Position numbers and translations under genes: made by a program. The notes under the pieces are model-generated. The model was given only the letters and a program-made list of their open reading frames with translations. It did not search any database and was not told the origin of the DNA. Shown here piece by piece: positions 20,477 through 31,971 of a DNA stretch of 64,000 nt (the stretch's first letter is position 1; each line of letters begins with the position of its first letter). The DNA lies in the NCBI RefSeq assembly GCF_025133575.1, contig NZ_CP104011.1, forward strand, positions 2,728,001 through 2,792,000, written 5' to 3'. The stretch comes from Pseudomonas sp. GCEP-101 (GTDB lineage Bacteria > Pseudomonadota > Gammaproteobacteria > Pseudomonadales > Pseudomonadaceae).

Positions 20477-21067
20477 ATGAGTTTTCCGCTGTTCCCCCTC
20501 AACACCGTGTTGTTTCCGGGCTGCCGCCTCGACCTGCAGATCTTCGAGGCGCGCTACCTGGACATGATCGGCCGCTGCATGAAGCAGAACGGCGGGTTCG
20601 GCGTGGTGGCCATCGTCGAGGGCGAGGAATTCGGCGATGCGCCGGAGCGCTACAGCCTGGTCGGCTGCGAGGCGCACATCCGCGACTGGCAGCAGCGGCC
20701 CAACGGCTTGCTGGGCATCCGTGTGGAGGGCGGGCGGCGCTTCCGCGTGCTCTCGGCCAACGTGCAGCCGGACCAGTTGACCGTGGCCGAGGTGCAATGG
20801 CTGGACGAGCAGCCCGACCAGCCGCTGACCAAGGAGCACGACGACCTCGCCGCGCTGCTGGAGGCGCTGTCGATGCACCCGATGGTGTCTGCGCTGGAGA
20901 TGGGCGGGGAGGTCAACGGCCAGCAGGCACTGGCCTGCCAGCTTGCCTACCTGCTGCCCTTCGAGCGCGACCAGAAACAGGTGCTGCTGGAGATGGACGA
21001 CCCCACCGTGCGCCTGGCGCGCATCCAGGTGCTGCTGGAGCAGTTGCAGGGGGATTTCGTCGCCTGA
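20477..21067 (+). CDS. LON N-terminal (substrate-binding) domain protein
   Basis: 196 residues, all of it one LON substrate-binding domain: FPLFPLNTVLFPGCRLDLQIFEARYLDMI is the classic start, followed by the GVEGGRRFRVL-type strand (here IRVEGGRRFRVLS). No ATPase or protease domain follows, so it is a stand-alone PUA-like LON-N protein of unknown role. The ATG at 20477 is preferred over a GTG two codons earlier because of GACGGAG. It sits 18 bp behind the CidB/LrgB gene, suggesting co-transcription. Confidence 0.9.
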   Translation: MSFPLFPLNTVLFPGCRLDLQIFEARYLDMIGRCMKQNGGFGVVAIVEGEEFGDAPERYSLVGCEAHIRDWQQRPNGLLGIRVEGGRRFRVLSANVQPDQLTVAEVQWLDEQPDQPLTKEHDDLAALLEALSMHPMVSALEMGGEVNGQQALACQLAYLLPFERDQKQVLLEMDDPTVRLARIQVLLEQLQGDFVA

Positions 21068-21100
21068 CGCGCCAGCTCACCCTGCACACCGGCTCTCCCT

Positions 21101-21220
21101 GTAGGAGCGGGCCATGCCCGCGAAGGCGCCGACAGGCGCCGTTGCCGGGGAATGCCCAGGCGCGGTGTGTTCATGAAAACGCGGACCTTGTCCGCGGTCG
21201 CGGGCATGGCCCGCTCCTAC
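21101..21220 (-). repeat. Compound REP element, inverted copy
   Basis: Reading on the minus strand it gives GTAGGAGCGGGCCATGCCCG, GCGGACAAGGTCCGCG, then TCATGAACACACCGCGCC and a closing GGGCATGGCCCGCTCCTAC: the same layout as the 15.6 and 15.9 kb copies. Confidence 0.8.
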
Positions 21221-21311
21221 AGGGATACATCGTGGCCCTGCCCTCCGGCCCCTTCGCGCCTGCTGTATCGAGTCTCCAGGCTGCGTCGTGTTCTTTGCCT
21301 GCTCCGAACAG

Positions 21312-21346
21312 CCCCCTCTCCCTCCGGGAGAGGACTGGGGTGAGGG
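21312..21346 (+). repeat. CT-hairpin element, right half only
   Basis: CCCCCTCTCCCTCCGGGAGA continues into GGACTGGGGTGAGGG; the left hairpin and core are missing. It lies ~90 bp from the compound REP. Together they fill the 358-bp gap between the LON-N gene and prpF, apart from the terminator that follows. Confidence 0.7.
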
Positions 21347-21377
21347 AAACCCAGGCACGATCCCTCCACGAAAAACG

Positions 21378-21403
21378 ACAAGGCCCGCGCATGCGGGCCT
21401 TGT
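21378..21403 (-). terminator. Terminator of the prp operon
   Basis: ACAAGGCCCGC / GCGGGCCTTGT stem with a GCAT loop, 23 bp beyond the prpF stop. On the minus strand it is followed by CGTTTTTCGTGG, a T-rich tail. Confidence 0.8.
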
Positions 21404-21425
21404 TGCACACAGGGAGACGTGGCGA

Positions 21426-22613
21426 TCAGAACGAATCGCCCGGCACCCGTACCCAGCCTTCCATGAGGATGCGCGAGCTGCGGCTCATGATGGCCTTGGT
21501 CACGGTCCACTCGCCGTTCACCTGCTTCGCCTCGGCGCCTACGCGCAGGGTGCCGGAGGGGTGGCCGAAGCGCACGGCGCTGCGTTCGCCACCGCCGGCG
21601 GCGAGGTTCACCAGGGTGCCGGGGATGGCGGCCGCGGTGCCGATGGCCACGGCGGCGGTGCCCATCATGGCGTGGTGCAACTTGCCCATGGACAGCGCGC
21701 GCACCAGCAGGTCGACGTCGCCGGCTTTCACCTGCTTGCCACTGGAGGTGACGTAGTCCTTGGCCGGCGCGACGAAGGCGATCTTCGGCGTGTGCTGGCG
21801 GGTCGCGGCTTCTTCCGGGGTCTTGATCAGGCCCATGCGCAGGGCGCCGGCGATGCGGAATTTCTCGAAGCGCGCCAGTTGCTCGGGGTCGCCATTGATC
21901 GCTTCGCGCAGCTCGGCGCCGGTGTAGCCGATGTCCTGGGCGTTGACGAAGATGGTGGGGATGCCGGCGGTGATCATGGTCGCCTTGAAGGTGCCGATGC
22001 CGGGGACTTCCAGGTCGTCCACCAGGTTGCCGGTGGGGAACATGGCGCCGCCGTCCTCGCCGTCGTCGGACGGGTCGAGGAACTCCAGCACGATCTCGGC
22101 GGCGGGGAAGGTCACGCCGTCCAGCTCGAAGTCGCCGGTCTCCTGCACCTGGCCGTTGGTGATCGGCACGTGGGCGATGATGGTCTTCTGGATGTTGGCC
22201 TGCCAGATGCGCACCACGCAGGTGCCGTTGTCGGGGATGCGCGACGGATCGACGAGACCTGCGTGGATGGCGAAGGAGCCGGCGGCGGTGGAGAGGTTGC
22301 CGCAGTTGCCGCTCCAGTCGACGAAGGCCTTGTCGATGGAGATCTGCCCGTAGAGGTAGTCGACATCGTGGTCCGGCTGGGTGCTCTTCGACAGGATCAC
22401 GCACTTGCTGGTGCTGGAGGTGGCGCCGCCCATGCCGTCGATGTGCGCGCCGTACGGGTCGGGGCTGCCGATCACGCGCATGAACAGCTGGTCGCGGGCT
22501 TCGCCCGGCACCTGGCAGCGCTCGGGCAGGTCCTGCAGGCGGAAGAACACGCCCTTGCTGGTGCCGCCGCGGATGTAGGTGGCGGGGATCTTCACTTGGG
22601 GTACGTGGGGCAT
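21426..22613 (-). CDS. prpF: 2-methylaconitate cis-trans isomerase PrpF
   Basis: 395 residues, typical PrpF length. IPATYIRGGTSKGVFFRLQD, SPDPYGAHIDGMGGATSSTSK and SGNCGNLSTAAGSFAI are diagnostic. PrpF isomerises the trans-2-methylaconitate made by AcnD to the cis form used by aconitase, replacing PrpD. The start MPHVPQVKIP at 22613 matches the family. It is the last gene of the prp operon, separated from acnD by a CT-hairpin repeat. Confidence 0.97.
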   Translation of the reverse strand: MPHVPQVKIPATYIRGGTSKGVFFRLQDLPERCQVPGEARDQLFMRVIGSPDPYGAHIDGMGGATSSTSKCVILSKSTQPDHDVDYLYGQISIDKAFVDWSGNCGNLSTAAGSFAIHAGLVDPSRIPDNGTCVVRIWQANIQKTIIAHVPITNGQVQETGDFELDGVTFPAAEIVLEFLDPSDDGEDGGAMFPTGNLVDDLEVPGIGTFKATMITAGIPTIFVNAQDIGYTGAELREAINGDPEQLARFEKFRIAGALRMGLIKTPEEAATRQHTPKIAFVAPAKDYVTSSGKQVKAGDVDLLVRALSMGKLHHAMMGTAAVAIGTAAAIPGTLVNLAAGGGERSAVRFGHPSGTLRVGAEAKQVNGEWTVTKAIMSRSSRILMEGWVRVPGDSF

Positions 22614-22646
22614 GGGTCGGGTCCCTGGGAATTCGGTGGTGGGCTG

Positions 22647-22764
22647 CCCTCTCCCTAACCCTCTCCCTGAAGGGAGAGGGGACCGTTGGGTGCAGGTTGA
22701 AACCATGGCATCAGCCGGCACGGACAGCTCCCTCTCCCTTCAGGGAGAGGGCGGGGGAGAGGGG
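22647..22764 (+). repeat. CT-hairpin element inside the prp operon
   Basis: A complete copy: CCCTCTCCCTAACCCTCTCC, the core with GGTGCAGGTTGAAACC and CATCAGCCGGCACGGACAGC, then CTCCCTCTCCCTTCAGGGAG. It fills most of the 192-bp acnD-prpF gap and is the only copy here with no REP nearby. In the transcript it would form two hairpins between the cistrons. Confidence 0.85.
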
Positions 22765-22805
22765 CTTTCAACCCGGCCCGCACTCGGCAGGCCGGAGCCG
22801 TTACA

Positions 22806-25414
<2,609 letters not shown>

Positions 25415-25415
<1 letters not shown>

Positions 25416-26575
25416 CATTTGCGGTCCTTGAGCGGCACGAACTTGAGGTCTTCGGGACCTGTGTAGTTGGCGCTCGGGCGGATGATCTTGCCGTCGATGC
25501 GCTGCTCGATGACGTGGGCGGACCAGCCGGCGGTGCGGGCGATGACGAACAGCGGGGTGAACATCGCGGTGGGCACGCCCATCATGTGGTAGCTGACGGC
25601 GCTGAACCAGTCGAGGTTGGGGAACATCTTCTTGATTTCCCACATCACGCTTTCCAGGCGCTCGGCGATGTCATACATCTTGGTGTTGGACTGCTCGTTC
25701 GACAGCTGCTGGGCGACTTCCTTGATCACCTTGTTGCGCGGGTCGGACACGGTGTAGACCGGGTGGCCGAAGCCGATCACGACTTCCTTCTTCTCGACGC
25801 GGGCACGGATGTCGGCCTCGGCTTCGTCCGGGTTGTCGTAGCGCTTCTGGATCTCGAAGGCCACCTCGTTGGCGCCGCCGTGTTTCGGGCCGCGCAGCGC
25901 GCCGATAGCGCCGGCGATGCAGGAGTACATGTCCGAGCCGGTGCCGGCGATCACGCGGGAGGTGAAGGTGGAGGCGTTGAATTCGTGCTCGGCGTACAGG
26001 TTGAGCGAGGTGTGCATGGCGCGCACCCAGGACTCGCGAGGCTTCTCGCCGTGCAGCAGGTGCAGGAAGTGGCCGCCGATGGAGTCGTCGCCGGTCTCGA
26101 CGTCGATGCGCTTGCCGTTGTGGCTGAAGTGGTACCAGTAGAGCAGCGCCGAACCCAGCGAAGCCATCAGCTTGTCGGCGATGTCGCGGGCGCCCGGATG
26201 GTTGTGGTCGTCCTTCTCCGGCGACAGGCAGCCGAGCACGGACACGGCGGTGCGCATCACGTCCATCGGGTGGGCCGAGGGCGGCAGGGTTTCCAAGGCG
26301 GCTTTCACGCCGGCCGGCAGGCCGCGCAGGGCTTTGAGCTTGGCCTTGTAGCCGGCCAGTTCGGCGACGTTGGGCAGCTTGCCGTGGACCAGCAGGTGGG
26401 CGATTTCCTCGAATTCGCAGCGGTTGGCGAAGTCCAGGACGTCATAGCCACGGTAGTGCAGGTCGTTGCCGGTGCGGCCGACAGTGCACAGGGCGGTGTT
26501 GCCAGCGGCGGTGCCACTCAGGGCCACGGATTTCTTCGGCTTGAAGCCGGTGGTGGTTTCTGCGGTAGCGCTCAT
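25415..26575 (-). CDS. prpC: 2-methylcitrate synthase PrpC
   Basis: 386 residues of the citrate-synthase fold, condensing propionyl-CoA with oxaloacetate. Catalytic landmarks are the [13 protein letters not shown] histidine loop, [15 protein letters not shown] with the second active-site His, and the Asp in [13 protein letters not shown] context. The short N-terminus without the extension of housekeeping GltA supports Prp[11 protein letters not shown] at 26575 is preceded by GAGGAG. Downstream, acnD overlaps its stop. Confidence 0.97.
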
Positions 26576-26682
26576 CGCGTGTCTCCTCATCAAATCCGGT
26601 TGCTTGTTCTTGTCCCCCGGCAGGGCCGAGGTTTCGGTTCGAATCTGGTTGGCCGGCTCCAGCGCGGGTAGCCGGCCCTGGC

Positions 26683-26758
26683 GTAGGGCGAATAACGCGA
26701 AGCGTTATCCGCCGTCACAGCCGATGGTGGATAACGCTTGGGGCGTTATGCACCCTAC
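26683..26758. repeat. Inverted-repeat element GTAGGGCGAATAACGC...GCGTTATGCACCCTAC
   Basis: A 76-bp element with imperfectly matching ends (GTAGGG/CCCTAC) and internal ATAACGC/GCGTTAT pairs, located between prpC and prpB. It is unlike the two repeat families elsewhere in the window and occurs once here. Its base composition is lower in GC than the surroundings. Confidence 0.65.
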
Positions 26759-26771
26759 ATAAGGTTCAGGC

Positions 26772-27659
26772 TCACTTCTTGCCGGCGGCGAACAGCGCGT
26801 CGAGCTTCTGCTCGAAGGCGTGGTAGCCGATGCGGTCGTACAGCTCGGCACGGGTCTGCATCAGGTCGATCACGTTCTGCTGGTGACCTTCCTGGCGGAT
26901 CGCGGTGTACACGGCTTCGGCGGCCTTGTTGGCGGCGCGGAAGGCGGACAGCGGATACAGCTGGATGGCCACGCCGACCGAGGCCAGCTCGTCGCGGGTG
27001 AACAGCGGGGTGGCGCCGAACTCGGTGATGTTGGCCAGGATCGGCACGTTCAGCGCCTCGACGAAGCGCTTGTAGGTCGGCAGGTCGTAGGCGGCTTCGG
27101 CGAAGATCGCATCGGCGCCGGCCTCGACGTAGCGCAGGCAGCGCTCGATGGCGGCGTCCACGCCCTCGGCCTGGATGGCGTCGGTGCGGGCGATGAGGAA
27201 GAAGTTCGGGTCGGTCTTGGCGTCGGCGGCGGCTTTCACGCGGTCAGCCATTTCGTCCACGGAGACGATTTCCTTGCCCGGACGGTGGCCGCAGCGCTTG
27301 GCGCCCACCTGGTCCTCGATGTGGGCGGCGGCGGCGCCGGCCTTGATCAGGCTCTTCACGGTGCGCTCGATGTTGAAGGCGCTGGGGCCGAAGCCGGTGT
27401 CGATGTCCACCAGCAGCGGCAGGTCGCAGACGTCGGTGATGCGGCGCACGTCGGTGAGCACGTCATCCAGGGTGTTGATGCCCAAGTCCGGCAGGCCGAG
27501 GGAACCTGCCGCCACGCCGCCACCGGACAGGTAGATGGCCTTGAAGCCGGCGCGCTTGGCCAGCAGGGCGTGGTTGGCGTTGATCGCGCCGATCACCTGC
27601 AGCGGCTTTTCTTCGGCAAGGGCGTCGCGGAAACGTTGGCCGGCGGTCTTGTAGCTCAT
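26772..27659 (-). CDS. prpB: 2-methylisocitrate lyase PrpB
   Basis: 295 residues of the isocitrate lyase/PEP mutase family; cleaves 2-methylisocitrate to pyruvate and succinate. The active-site loop [13 protein letters not shown] (KKCGHR type) lies near residue 120, and [18 protein letters not shown] near residue 44 is the PrpB signature. The ATG overlaps the prpR stop by ATGA, indicating coupling of regulator and enzyme. Confidence 0.97.
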   Translation of the reverse strand: MSYKTAGQRFRDALAEEKPLQVIGAINANHALLAKRAGFKAIYLSGGGVAAGSLGLPDLGINTLDDVLTDVRRITDVCDLPLLVDIDTGFGPSAFNIERTVKSLIKAGAAAAHIEDQVGAKRCGHRPGKEIVSVDEMADRVKAAADAKTDPNFFLIARTDAIQAEGVDAAIERCLRYVEAGADAIFAEAAYDLPTYKRFVEALNVPILANITEFGATPLFTRDELASVGVAIQLYPLSAFRAANKAAEAVYTAIRQEGHQQNVIDLMQTRAELYDRIGYHAFEQKLDALFAAGKK

Positions 27660-28378
27660 TGTTCACCTCGTTCGTTGGCTGTCTTGGCTTGGGCGTCCAG
27701 GTAGTGGCGCTCCATATTGCGTTTCGAGGCGCCGATGTGACGGCGCATCAGCAACTCGGCCAGTTCGCCGTCACGATCGGCGATGGCATCGAGAATCCGG
27801 TGGTGCTCGGAGAAAGCCTGGCGCGGACGGTTGGGCGTCGCCGAGAACTGCAGGCGGTACATGCGCACGAGCTGGTACAGCTCGCCGCAGAGCATGCGGG
27901 TGAGGGTGCGGTTGCCGCTGCCCTGGATGATCCGGTAGTGGAAGTCGTAGTCGCCTTCCTGCTGGTAGTAGCCACGCCCGGCCTGGAACGCCTCGTCGCG
28001 CTCGTGGGTGTCGAGCACCCGGCGCAGCTCGTCGATTTCCGCCGGGCTCATGCGTTCGGCGGCCAGGCGGCAGGCCATGCCCTCGAGGGATTCGCGGATT
28101 TCGTAAAGCTCCAGCAGCTCCTCGTGGCTCAGCGAAACCACCCGCGCGCCGACGTGCGGCACGCGCACCAGCAGCTTCTGGCCTTCCAGGCGGTGGATCG
28201 CCTCGCGCAGCGGGCCGCGGCTGATGCCGTAGGTACGCGCCAGTTCCGGCTCGGAAATCTTGCTGCCGGGGGCGATTTCGCCCTTGACGATGGCCGACTG
28301 GATCTTGCGGAACACGTGTTCCGACAGGGTCTCGCCGTCGTCGCTGACAGGGGTGGGCAGAATCAGGCTATCGCTCAT
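27656..28378 (-). CDS. prpR: GntR/FadR-family regulator of the methylcitrate operon
   Basis: 240 residues. The N-terminal winged HTH ([43 protein letters not shown], residues ~18-62) is followed by an FCD ligand-binding helical bundle ([19 protein letters not shown] onward) with the usual Asp/His metal or ligand residues. It is first gene of the prp operon, with two copies of the ATTGTCGACAAT-type palindrome flanking its promoter, so autoregulation is likely. The name follows Pseudomonas usage and is unrelated to the sigma54-type PrpR of enterobacteria. Confidence 0.88.
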   Translation of the reverse strand: MSDSLILPTPVSDDGETLSEHVFRKIQSAIVKGEIAPGSKISEPELARTYGISRGPLREAIHRLEGQKLLVRVPHVGARVVSLSHEELLELYEIRESLEGMACRLAAERMSPAEIDELRRVLDTHERDEAFQAGRGYYQQEGDYDFHYRIIQGSGNRTLTRMLCGELYQLVRMYRLQFSATPNRPRQAFSEHHRILDAIADRDGELAELLMRRHIGASKRNMERHYLDAQAKTANERGEQ

Positions 28379-28390
28379 GGTGTCGACAAT
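28379..28390. promoter_or_regulatory. GntR-type operator next to the prpR start
   Basis: GGTGTCGACAAT, an imperfect copy of the palindrome ATTGTCGACAAT, immediately upstream of the prpR ATG on the minus strand; binding here would block early elongation or translation start. Confidence 0.65.
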
Positions 28391-28408
28391 CTTCTTGGTG
28401 TGCGGCGA

Positions 28409-28437
28409 AAGCTACCCCTGGAAAAGCCTTCGGTCAA
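28409..28437 (-). promoter_or_regulatory. Sigma70 promoter of the prp operon
   Basis: On the minus strand TTGACC (28432-28437) and TAGCTT (28409-28414) are separated by exactly 17 bp, about 31 bp upstream of the prpR ATG. The two operator palindromes bracket it. Confidence 0.65.
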
Positions 28438-28451
28438 TCAAGATCTGATGA

Positions 28452-28463
28452 ATTGTCGACAAT
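28452..28463. promoter_or_regulatory. Perfect GntR-type palindrome ATTGTCGACAAT
   Basis: A perfect 12-bp palindrome 14 bp upstream of the prp -35 box. Palindromes of this shape are usual for FadR-subfamily GntR repressors; the cognate regulator is most likely the adjacent PrpR. Confidence 0.75.
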
Positions 28464-28607
28464 CGTCTAATGGGGGAGGGTGATTATGCCCAGGTGGTCG
28501 GTTGGCCCGGCGTCGATGTGCGCGAGAATGGCGGGTATCCCCTCGTCGGCCGCCGTGCCCAAGCTGCGCCGGCCCGCTAGGATCGGCTGAATCGAGGGAG
28601 AACGCCC

Positions 28608-29219
28608 ATGCAACTCTATGACCGTTATGTGCTGCCCCACCTGATCGACTTCGCCTGCGGCATGGGCGACGTCATGAAGCAGCGCTCGCTGCTGGTGCCC
28701 CGCGCGCGCGGGCGGGTGCTGGAGATCGGCATGGGCACCGGGCTGAACCTGTCGTTCTACGATCCGGCGAAAGTGTCGACAATCGTTGGCGTCGACCCGG
28801 CGGCGCAGATGCAGACGCTCGCCCGCAAGCGCGCCGCGGCCATCGGTATTCCGGTGGACATGGTGGCGCTGGAGCTGGGGCAGATCCGCGCCGAGGCCGG
28901 CAGCTTCGACAGCATCGTCTGCACCTTCACCCTGTGCAGCATCCCCGATGCCGTGGCGGCGCTGAAGGAGATGCGCCGGGTGCTCAAGCCCGGCGGCGAA
29001 CTGCTGTTCTGCGAACACGGCCTGGCGCCGGATGCCGGCGTGCGCGCGTGGCAGCAGCGGCTCACGCCGGTATGGAAGCCGCTGGCGGGCGGCTGCCACC
29101 TGGACCGCGACATGCCGGCGTTGATCGAATCCGGCGGCTTCCACCTGCGCGAACTGATCCAGGACTACCTGCCGGGGCCGCGGCCGATGACCTACGTCTA
29201 CCGCGGCATGGCCGACTGA
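28608..29219 (+). CDS. Class I SAM-dependent methyltransferase (possibly phospholipid N-methyltransferase)
   Basis: 203 residues. GRVLEIGMGTGLNLSFYD is SAM motif I (~residues 35-52), followed by VGVDPAAQM (motif II) and FDSIVCTFTLCSIPD (motif IV). EMRRVLKPGGELLFCEHG is typical of UbiE/COQ5-like methyltransferases. Next to the GntR gene of the prp operon, PAO1 has PA0798, annotated from memory as phospholipid methyltransferase PmtA. The substrate cannot be read from the sequence. A prpR-type operator half lies inside the coding region at 28774-28786. Confidence 0.8.
   Translation: MQLYDRYVLPHLIDFACGMGDVMKQRSLLVPRARGRVLEIGMGTGLNLSFYDPAKVSTIVGVDPAAQMQTLARKRAAAIGIPVDMVALELGQIRAEAGSFDSIVCTFTLCSIPDAVAALKEMRRVLKPGGELLFCEHGLAPDAGVRAWQQRLTPVWKPLAGGCHLDRDMPALIESGGFHLRELIQDYLPGPRPMTYVYRGMAD
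28774..28786. promoter_or_regulatory. Third prpR-like site inside the methyltransferase gene
   Basis: TGTCGACAATCGT is identical over 13 bases to the right part of the upstream operator region (28454-28466). It sits ~320 bp from the prp promoter, inside codons for VSTIV. It may be a remote operator for looping or chance. Confidence 0.3.
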
Positions 29220-29455
29220 CGGGCGGCGGGGCGCTCGAGCACCTCGATACTGAGGATGTAGGCGCTGCGCACGTACAGGTCTTCGGGGGTGTCGAGCAGC
29301 CCCATGTCGGATTGGCAGTCGTTGATGCGGACCACGAAAGGTGCCGCGCCGGCACAGAGCGCGCGGTAGTCCCCCTGGCTGATCGAGCCATGGAGTACGG
29401 AGGATTCGCGATCATGGGCGCGAACCACCACTTCGACCTTCAGTTGTTCGTTCAT
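29198..29455 (-). CDS. Small conserved-type protein, paralogue 1
   Basis: 85 residues, MNEQLKVEVVVRAHDRESSV... It aligns across most of its length with the neighbouring gene at 29562-29804: LHGSISQGDYRALCAGAAPF versus LHGRISRADYLALRDGHAPF, then VVRINDCQSD versus EVRLGDCQSR and a shared IL-containing C-terminal strand. No signal peptide or membrane segment. Function unknown. Its 3' end overlaps the methyltransferase gene tail to tail by 22 bases. A GGAGACG ribosome site precedes the ATG. Confidence 0.65.
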   Translation of the reverse strand: MNEQLKVEVVVRAHDRESSVLHGSISQGDYRALCAGAAPFVVRINDCQSDMGLLDTPEDLYVRSAYILSIEVLERPAARQSAMPR

Positions 29456-29561
29456 TGCCACGTCTCCCGACGGAGGATATTGGGGGGGCGAACCATAGCG
29501 TCTACCCCGCGCGGTCTCTGTCAGGTTCTTCTGATTAGCCCGTGGGACTCTGCCACGTGCG

Positions 29562-29804
29562 TCAGGCCACCCGCTCGGCCGGCGTGACGTTGAGGATGTG
29601 CGAGCCGCTGAGGAACAGGTCCTGCACCGGACCGGTGGGGCAATGGCGGCTCTGGCAATCGCCGAGTCGCACCTCGAAGGGTGCATGGCCGTCGCGCAGG
29701 GCAAGGTAGTCCGCGCGGCTGATGCGCCCGTGGAGAATGCGTTGCGGGCGATAGGGAGACCAGGTCTCCACATCGACCCAGAGCGTGTCGGGAGTGTGGT
29801 TCAT
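29562..29804 (-). CDS. Small conserved-type protein, paralogue 2
   Basis: 80 residues, MNHTPDTLWVDVETWSPYRPQ... Paralogous to the gene at 29198-29455 (shared LHGxIS-xDYxAL-xxxAPFxVR-xDCQS framework). The N-terminus differs, beginning with a tryptophan-rich strand. The pair lies 106 bp apart on the same strand and probably arose by tandem duplication. No recognised domain. It is likely cytoplasmic and beta-rich by sequence pattern only. Confidence 0.65.
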   Translation of the reverse strand: MNHTPDTLWVDVETWSPYRPQRILHGRISRADYLALRDGHAPFEVRLGDCQSRHCPTGPVQDLFLSGSHILNVTPAERVA

Positions 29805-30011
29805 GGCGGCGGTCCGGCCGTTTGAAAAGGGGCGAGTACTCTAGACAGCGGAACCGCGGCGAATTCATCGGAGCCTTCCCACATATTTGTAGGAATTTAT
29901 GTGGTGCTGACCGGCGGTAGCGGTGGGGCGAGGGGGCGAAACGGTTGGGCGGCGCAGTACGCGCGGTCGCGGGCATGGCCCGCTCCTGCAGGGGCGGGCG
30001 CTATCGCGGGC

Positions 30012-30461
30012 TCAGAGCTGGATGTCGTCGCGGATCAGCACGCAGGTGCAGCCGTCTTCGTCTTCGCGCCAGTCGTGGAGAAAGTACATCTGGATCTTGC
30101 CGCCATCCATCACCGCCAGGTAGTCGCCCACTTCCGGAACGAAGAACCCGGCGCTGCCCGGCTCGGCTTCGCATTCGATACGTGCGCTGAAGAACAGCGC
30201 CGGGTCGGCGTCGTCGAAGAAGTCCTCGCGCTCGGCGGCGTCCCATTCGACGGGGGCTTCGAAAGGCCCGAGGAAGAGCACCCTGGCGTCGCCCATATCC
30301 AGTTCTTCGGCGTCCGGGTCGTTGTCGTCCGGACGGTAGACGGTGGCGTCCAGCGCACTGCTGTCGGCGAGAATGGCCTGGCGCGCGGCCATGCGCTGTT
30401 GCGGGTCGACGCCGGCGTCGGCGCAGAGCTGGTTCCAGAGGGTTTCGGCTTGGGTGGACAT
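30012..30461 (-). CDS. Acidic hypothetical protein
   Basis: 149 residues, MSTQAETLWNQLCADAGVDP..., rich in Asp and Glu (PDDNDPDAEELDMGD; AAEREDFFDDADPA). No signal peptide, membrane segment or recognised domain. The conserved-looking FFVPEVGDYLAVMDGGKIQMYFLHDW segment suggests a compact beta fold. The start at 30461 is supported by GGGAGC upstream; an earlier in-frame ATG falls in repeat sequence. It stands alone between REP-containing gaps. Confidence 0.7.
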   Translation of the reverse strand: MSTQAETLWNQLCADAGVDPQQRMAARQAILADSSALDATVYRPDDNDPDAEELDMGDARVLFLGPFEAPVEWDAAEREDFFDDADPALFFSARIECEAEPGSAGFFVPEVGDYLAVMDGGKIQMYFLHDWREDEDGCTCVLIRDDIQL

Positions 30462-30547
30462 GTTGGCTCCCGCTCGTGCGGCCGGTTCAAAGGTCGATAG
30501 TGTCCGGGACACTTCGTGCCAGATCAATGGGCGGGTGGCGTTGCCTT

Positions 30548-30628
30548 GTAGGAGCGAGCTTGCTCGCGAACCCGCCTGACGCCATGTATCTCCGGTCAAA
30601 AAGCGTTCGCGAGCAAGCTCGCTCCTAC
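30548..30628. repeat. REP pair
   Basis: GTAGGAGCGAGCTTGCTCGC facing GCGAGCAAGCTCGCTCCTAC with ~35 bp between, directly downstream of aauR on the minus strand. Confidence 0.85.
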
Positions 30629-30636
30629 AGATGGAA

Positions 30637-31967
<1,331 letters not shown>

Positions 31968-31971
<4 letters not shown>

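Noticed and set aside
26683-26758. Promoter or attenuator in the prpC-prpB gap
   Set aside because: The segment is an inverted-repeat element with GTAGGG/CCCTAC ends; no promoter boxes or leader peptide were recognised.
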